Below the pieces are notes generated by a model. The model ran no database searches. It saw only the letters and a list, made by a program, of their open reading frames with translations, and was not told the DNA's origin. A stretch of DNA of 64,000 nucleotides, from the NCBI RefSeq assembly GCF_023715405.1, contig NZ_JAMBOC010000006.1:62001-126000 (forward strand), given 5' to 3'. The first letter of the stretch is position 1. Each line of letters begins with the position of its first letter. The DNA is from Solibacillus isronensis (GTDB lineage Bacteria > Bacillota > Bacilli > Bacillales_A > Planococcaceae). The position numbers and the translations under genes are program-made. Shown piece by piece: positions 61,292-64,000 of this stretch.

Positions 61292-62758
61292 CTATAGTAT
61301 CGGTGATAATAAACGGGAAATGGATTCTTTGAACTTAATAAAACTGGAGCGATTTTTGTACAGTTCAAATGTAAGCTCTGAGCAGTCTAATATATCACTT
61401 TCGAATATTTCGGCAAGACGGTGTGCCAATACTCTGTCATAAATAAGGGCGTTCACTTCAAAGTTTAAACTAAAGCTCCGCACATCAATGTTTGCAGTAC
61501 CGACTGATGCAATTTCATCATCCACAACAATCATTTTGGCGTGAATAAAGCCTTTCTCATAATGATACACTTTTGCACCTGCTTCAACGAGTGGCCCTAC
61601 GTATGAATAAGTCGCCCAATAGACAAACATATGGTCAGGTTTATTTGGAATCATAATCCGCACATCGAGGCCGGATAGGGCTGCGATTCGAATAGCGTCA
61701 AAGAAAGATTCATCTGGAATGAAATACGGGGACTGTATGTACACGTATTTTTTTGCATTCGTAATTAAATGCAAATAGTTGTTTTTAATTACTTCCCATT
61801 CTGTGTCAGGACCACTTGAAATAATTTGGAGAGCTGCCGTTCCTTTTTGAGGGATAATCGGAAAATAACGCTCTGCATAGCAAATATCATTTTTTGCACT
61901 TGCTTGATTCCAGTCCAAAATGAAGCGAGTCTGTAAGGGGTGGACTGCGCTTCCTTCAATACGTAAGTGTGTATCGCGCCAGTAGCCGAATCGATCCGAT
62001 AAACTTAAATATTCGTCCCCAACGTTAAATCCTCCGATATAGCCGATACGACCGTCTATTATGGAAATTTTTCTATGATTTCTAAAGTTTAAGCGTGGAT
62101 TGATGAGTGGTAAAATCGAAGGGAAAAATACTTCTACTTCACCGCCAGCTTCGATCAGGTCTTTAAAATGCCGCTTCCGCACTCCGCGCGAGCCCATTTC
62201 ATCAAATAGTACTCTTACTTTTACGCCTTGTTTCGCTTTTTTTATTAAAGCATTTACAATGCGTTGCCCCAAGTTATCCAGTTTGAAAATATAGTATTGA
62301 ATATGAATATGGTTTTTCGCATGTTGAATATCATTTATAAGTGCTTCGAACTTGTCACTGCCATCATCGAAAATCTTCACATCGTTATCCTGTGTCAGGA
62401 CAGCGTTATTTGTTTTTAAATTCATATAAATGAGATGATTATAACTTTTAATATGTTCTGCACGTAGTTCCAGTTCATTATTCTCAATTGCTTCAATCTG
62501 ATAACTAATCAGTTGTTCAATACCGATATCTTTTCTGCCATCCCACCGGAATAAGTGCTTTCTTCTCAATTGTCTTCCTAATAGTAAATAGAGGAAAAAT
62601 CCAACAAACGGTAAGAAAAAAAGAACGAGCAACCATGCCCAAGTCGATGAAGGCTTTTTGCGCTCAAGAAAGATGACGGTCAGGGCAAATAGAATATTTA
62701 TAAACATAATAAGTGGTACCAGAATGGAACTTTGAATAATTGCGCCCAAAAGATTCAC
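61292..62758 (-). CDS. cls: Cardiolipin synthase
   Basis: A 488-residue phospholipase-D-superfamily enzyme. Two N-terminal membrane helices (residues ~10-60) precede two HKD motifs: NHRKISIIDGRIGYIGGFN (~230) and HAKMIVVDDEIASVGTANID (~405). It condenses two phosphatidylglycerols to cardiolipin. Start: GTG at 62758 behind AAGGAAAGTAG. Length matches Bacillus ClsA/YwnE-type enzymes. Confidence 0.93.
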   Translation of the reverse strand: MNLLGAIIQSSILVPLIMFINILFALTVIFLERKKPSSTWAWLLVLFFLPFVGFFLYLLLGRQLRRKHLFRWDGRKDIGIEQLISYQIEAIENNELELRAEHIKSYNHLIYMNLKTNNAVLTQDNDVKIFDDGSDKFEALINDIQHAKNHIHIQYYIFKLDNLGQRIVNALIKKAKQGVKVRVLFDEMGSRGVRKRHFKDLIEAGGEVEVFFPSILPLINPRLNFRNHRKISIIDGRIGYIGGFNVGDEYLSLSDRFGYWRDTHLRIEGSAVHPLQTRFILDWNQASAKNDICYAERYFPIIPQKGTAALQIISSGPDTEWEVIKNNYLHLITNAKKYVYIQSPYFIPDESFFDAIRIAALSGLDVRIMIPNKPDHMFVYWATYSYVGPLVEAGAKVYHYEKGFIHAKMIVVDDEIASVGTANIDVRSFSLNFEVNALIYDRVLAHRLAEIFESDILDCSELTFELYKNRSSFIKFKESISRLLSPIL

Positions 62759-62800
62759 CTACTTTCCTTCTTTCTTTTCATTATAGCCTATGGAAGCAAA

Positions 62801-62833
62801 ACAAAAAAAGAAACACTTCAAGCGAGTGCTTCT
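62801..62833 (-). terminator. Terminator after the DUF1963 gene
   Basis: On the minus strand AGAAGCACT pairs with AGTGTTTCT (one mismatch), followed by TTTTTT. Confidence 0.65.
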
Positions 62834-62840
62834 TACTGTT

Positions 62841-63641
62841 TTAATATTCCTCAACATGGAAGTAAATATCCGAGAAATCACATTGTGCTAATTTTTTTGA
62901 GTTAATAAAGAAGCTGATAATCCCACTATCTCCCCACATAATATTTTGCTCATCGTTTGAAATGATTTGCAGTAATAATGTGTCGTAGTGCTGTAGATAG
63001 GGCGACGTTTTTCTGAAGTCCTGATGTATAAAATATGGATAGCCGCCAATTTTATGTTCTGCCGCTAAATAACTTTCCAAATATACATCCTGAAATGAAC
63101 GGTCATCCAATGTAATGGGTGCATCCATTATTTCAGGTTTAAAATAATTATTTAAACGGTAATCCATTGCTGACACCGGTTCAAACTGTGTTTTTGGAAT
63201 GAGCTTCATCTCCTGCTGAATCGGGAAACTGCCGATGTTTACGTCTTCTAAATACGTGAAATCATGAATAAATTCATTATAGTGAACTTGATCAGGTATA
63301 TATTGGACTTTAAAATAACGACATTCCGAATGTGATTTTTCCCTTTCATAACATTGTTGTGGAATATAAAATTGCAATATACCATCTTGTGGAAATGGAT
63401 GGTCAAGCTGAATCTCCGCAAAGTTAAGCTGTGCCAAAAATAGCATATAGCGATTGTGATTGTCTTTAGGGTGTTCCATTTTATTTGTTAGAAAAGGAAG
63501 GCCGGCAAATTTACTTTCATGTAAAAACGCAGGTTGTTTCACCGGTTTTAAAATTGCTACTTGTTCAGCAGAATGACTTAAACTTGTATGAAAATGGATC
63601 AATTCTTTTGGGATATAAATATTTTTTTCTATATGTGACAT
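62841..63641 (-). CDS. YwqG/DUF1963 family protein
   Basis: A 266-residue soluble protein of the YwqG (DUF1963) family. Recognisable are FAGLPFLTNKMEHPKD, MLFLAQLNFAEIQLDHPFPQDGILQFYI, HKIGGYPYFIHQDFR and LLLQIISNDEQNIMWGDSGIISFFI. The family is common in bacteria, often near immunity or stress genes, without a defined activity. AGTAGGAGGAACTTC precedes the ATG at 63641. Confidence 0.82.
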   Translation of the reverse strand: MSHIEKNIYIPKELIHFHTSLSHSAEQVAILKPVKQPAFLHESKFAGLPFLTNKMEHPKDNHNRYMLFLAQLNFAEIQLDHPFPQDGILQFYIPQQCYEREKSHSECRYFKVQYIPDQVHYNEFIHDFTYLEDVNIGSFPIQQEMKLIPKTQFEPVSAMDYRLNNYFKPEIMDAPITLDDRSFQDVYLESYLAAEHKIGGYPYFIHQDFRKTSPYLQHYDTLLLQIISNDEQNIMWGDSGIISFFINSKKLAQCDFSDIYFHVEEY

Positions 63642-64000
63642 TTGAAGTTCCTCCTACTGAAGTAACATCTATTTGAAATGATGAACTAAAAGCCCGTACG
63701 GACGAAAATTTGTTTATTCCTAATCGGAATTACTTCACAAAAATGGTTATGATATTTTCAATATTTCCACTTGTAATTTTTGTTAAACGTAGTGGGAAAT
63801 ATAATGCAATTCATTTTAACTACACGCACAAAATAAAATTATTAAATAACATGTATTCGAGAAGATTATGTAAATTAATTCAAAAGTAATTATAAAATTT
63901 ACAAGAAAAAATTTTTTCTCTAAAATAAATTTATCCAGGTTTATTATTGTTAAAAAACGGTTAAGTTTAATTATGTTTTAGATTTGTCACAAAACAGGAA
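63642..64000. other. Right-end AT-rich region without a gene
   Basis: The last 359 bases hold the upstream region of the DUF1963 gene and no ORF with a ribosome binding site. No repeat, terminator or operator could be defended here. Confidence 0.35.

Noticed and set aside
1..64000. CRISPR arrays, prophage, insertion sequences, toxin-antitoxin pairs or other defence genes.
   Set aside because: No spaced direct repeats of CRISPR type, no transposase or integrase, and no recognisable defence-family gene were found on reading both strands. The NERD and DUF1963 proteins alone are not evidence for such a system.

Overview
The window looks like chromosome of a low-GC Gram-positive bacterium of the Bacillales. 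The closest fit is the Planococcaceae (Solibacillus/Lysinibacillus-like), inferred from protein similarity to Bacillus subtilis families (YfnB, YeeI, NiaP, MntR, YpuA, HmoA, YodB-like HxlR), strong AGGAGG-type ribosome binding sites and frequent TTG/GTG starts. No rRNA, tRNA, insertion sequence, prophage, CRISPR array or classical defence island was seen. About 62 protein genes, including three very small ones, fill almost all of the sequence. Most operons end in a clear intrinsic terminator.

Layout. 1-1.7 kb: start of a YheI/BmrC-type multidrug ABC exporter on the minus strand, behind an elaborate leader (strong promoter, a 32-codon upstream ORF, two terminator hairpins, an 18-codon upstream ORF). 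1.8-5.1 kb: GerMN-like lipoprotein, YtcJ-type amidohydrolase, DNA glycosylase, DinB-fold protein. 5.2-13.5 kb: TSUP permease, YfnB phosphatase, NERD protein, polysaccharide deacetylase, RlmA-type methyltransferase, SDR protein, PlsC acyltransferase, LMW phosphatase, zinc metallopeptidase, YeeI regulator. 13.6-19.4 kb: chemoreceptor, M3 oligopeptidase, AI-2E-type permease and two unknown genes. 19.4-19.6 kb: degenerate 21-bp repeat array. 19.7-28.1 kb: MMPL transporter, PiT phosphate transporter with its DUF47 partner, methyltransferase, HflX, peptide symporter.

28.2-30.5 kb: an unexplained, apparently structured leader precedes a GNAT transferase and an NSAR/OSBS enolase-superfamily enzyme. 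30.7-35.1 kb: Fur-type iron cluster (FecCD permeases, ATPase, siderophore-binding lipoprotein) followed by a haem-degrading monooxygenase. 35.2-44.7 kb: PAP2 phosphatase, ZIP transporter, thrC-thrB, niacin transporter NiaP, RpiR regulator, PpaC and a Rieske-containing oxidoreductase. 44.9-53.5 kb: DsbA-like protein, azoreductase with a YodB-like HxlR regulator, MurB, ExoA, penicillin-acylase-family enzyme, ComFB, MntR, CvfB. 53.6-63.6 kb: YpuA-like protein, small GNAT, a 34-codon membrane peptide, a sigma-B-type stress gene, a CoA transferase next to a LytTR regulator, AraC regulator, VanY peptidase, cardiolipin synthase and a DUF1963 protein.

Most of the window is housekeeping, transport and stress/redox functions. 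The least ordinary signals are regulatory: the two-ORF attenuator before the ABC exporter, the structured region at 28.24-28.46 kb, the 21-bp repeat array, dyads in the zupT and hxlR promoters, and the unlisted small membrane peptide. I did not find a convincing multi-gene system of unknown type.
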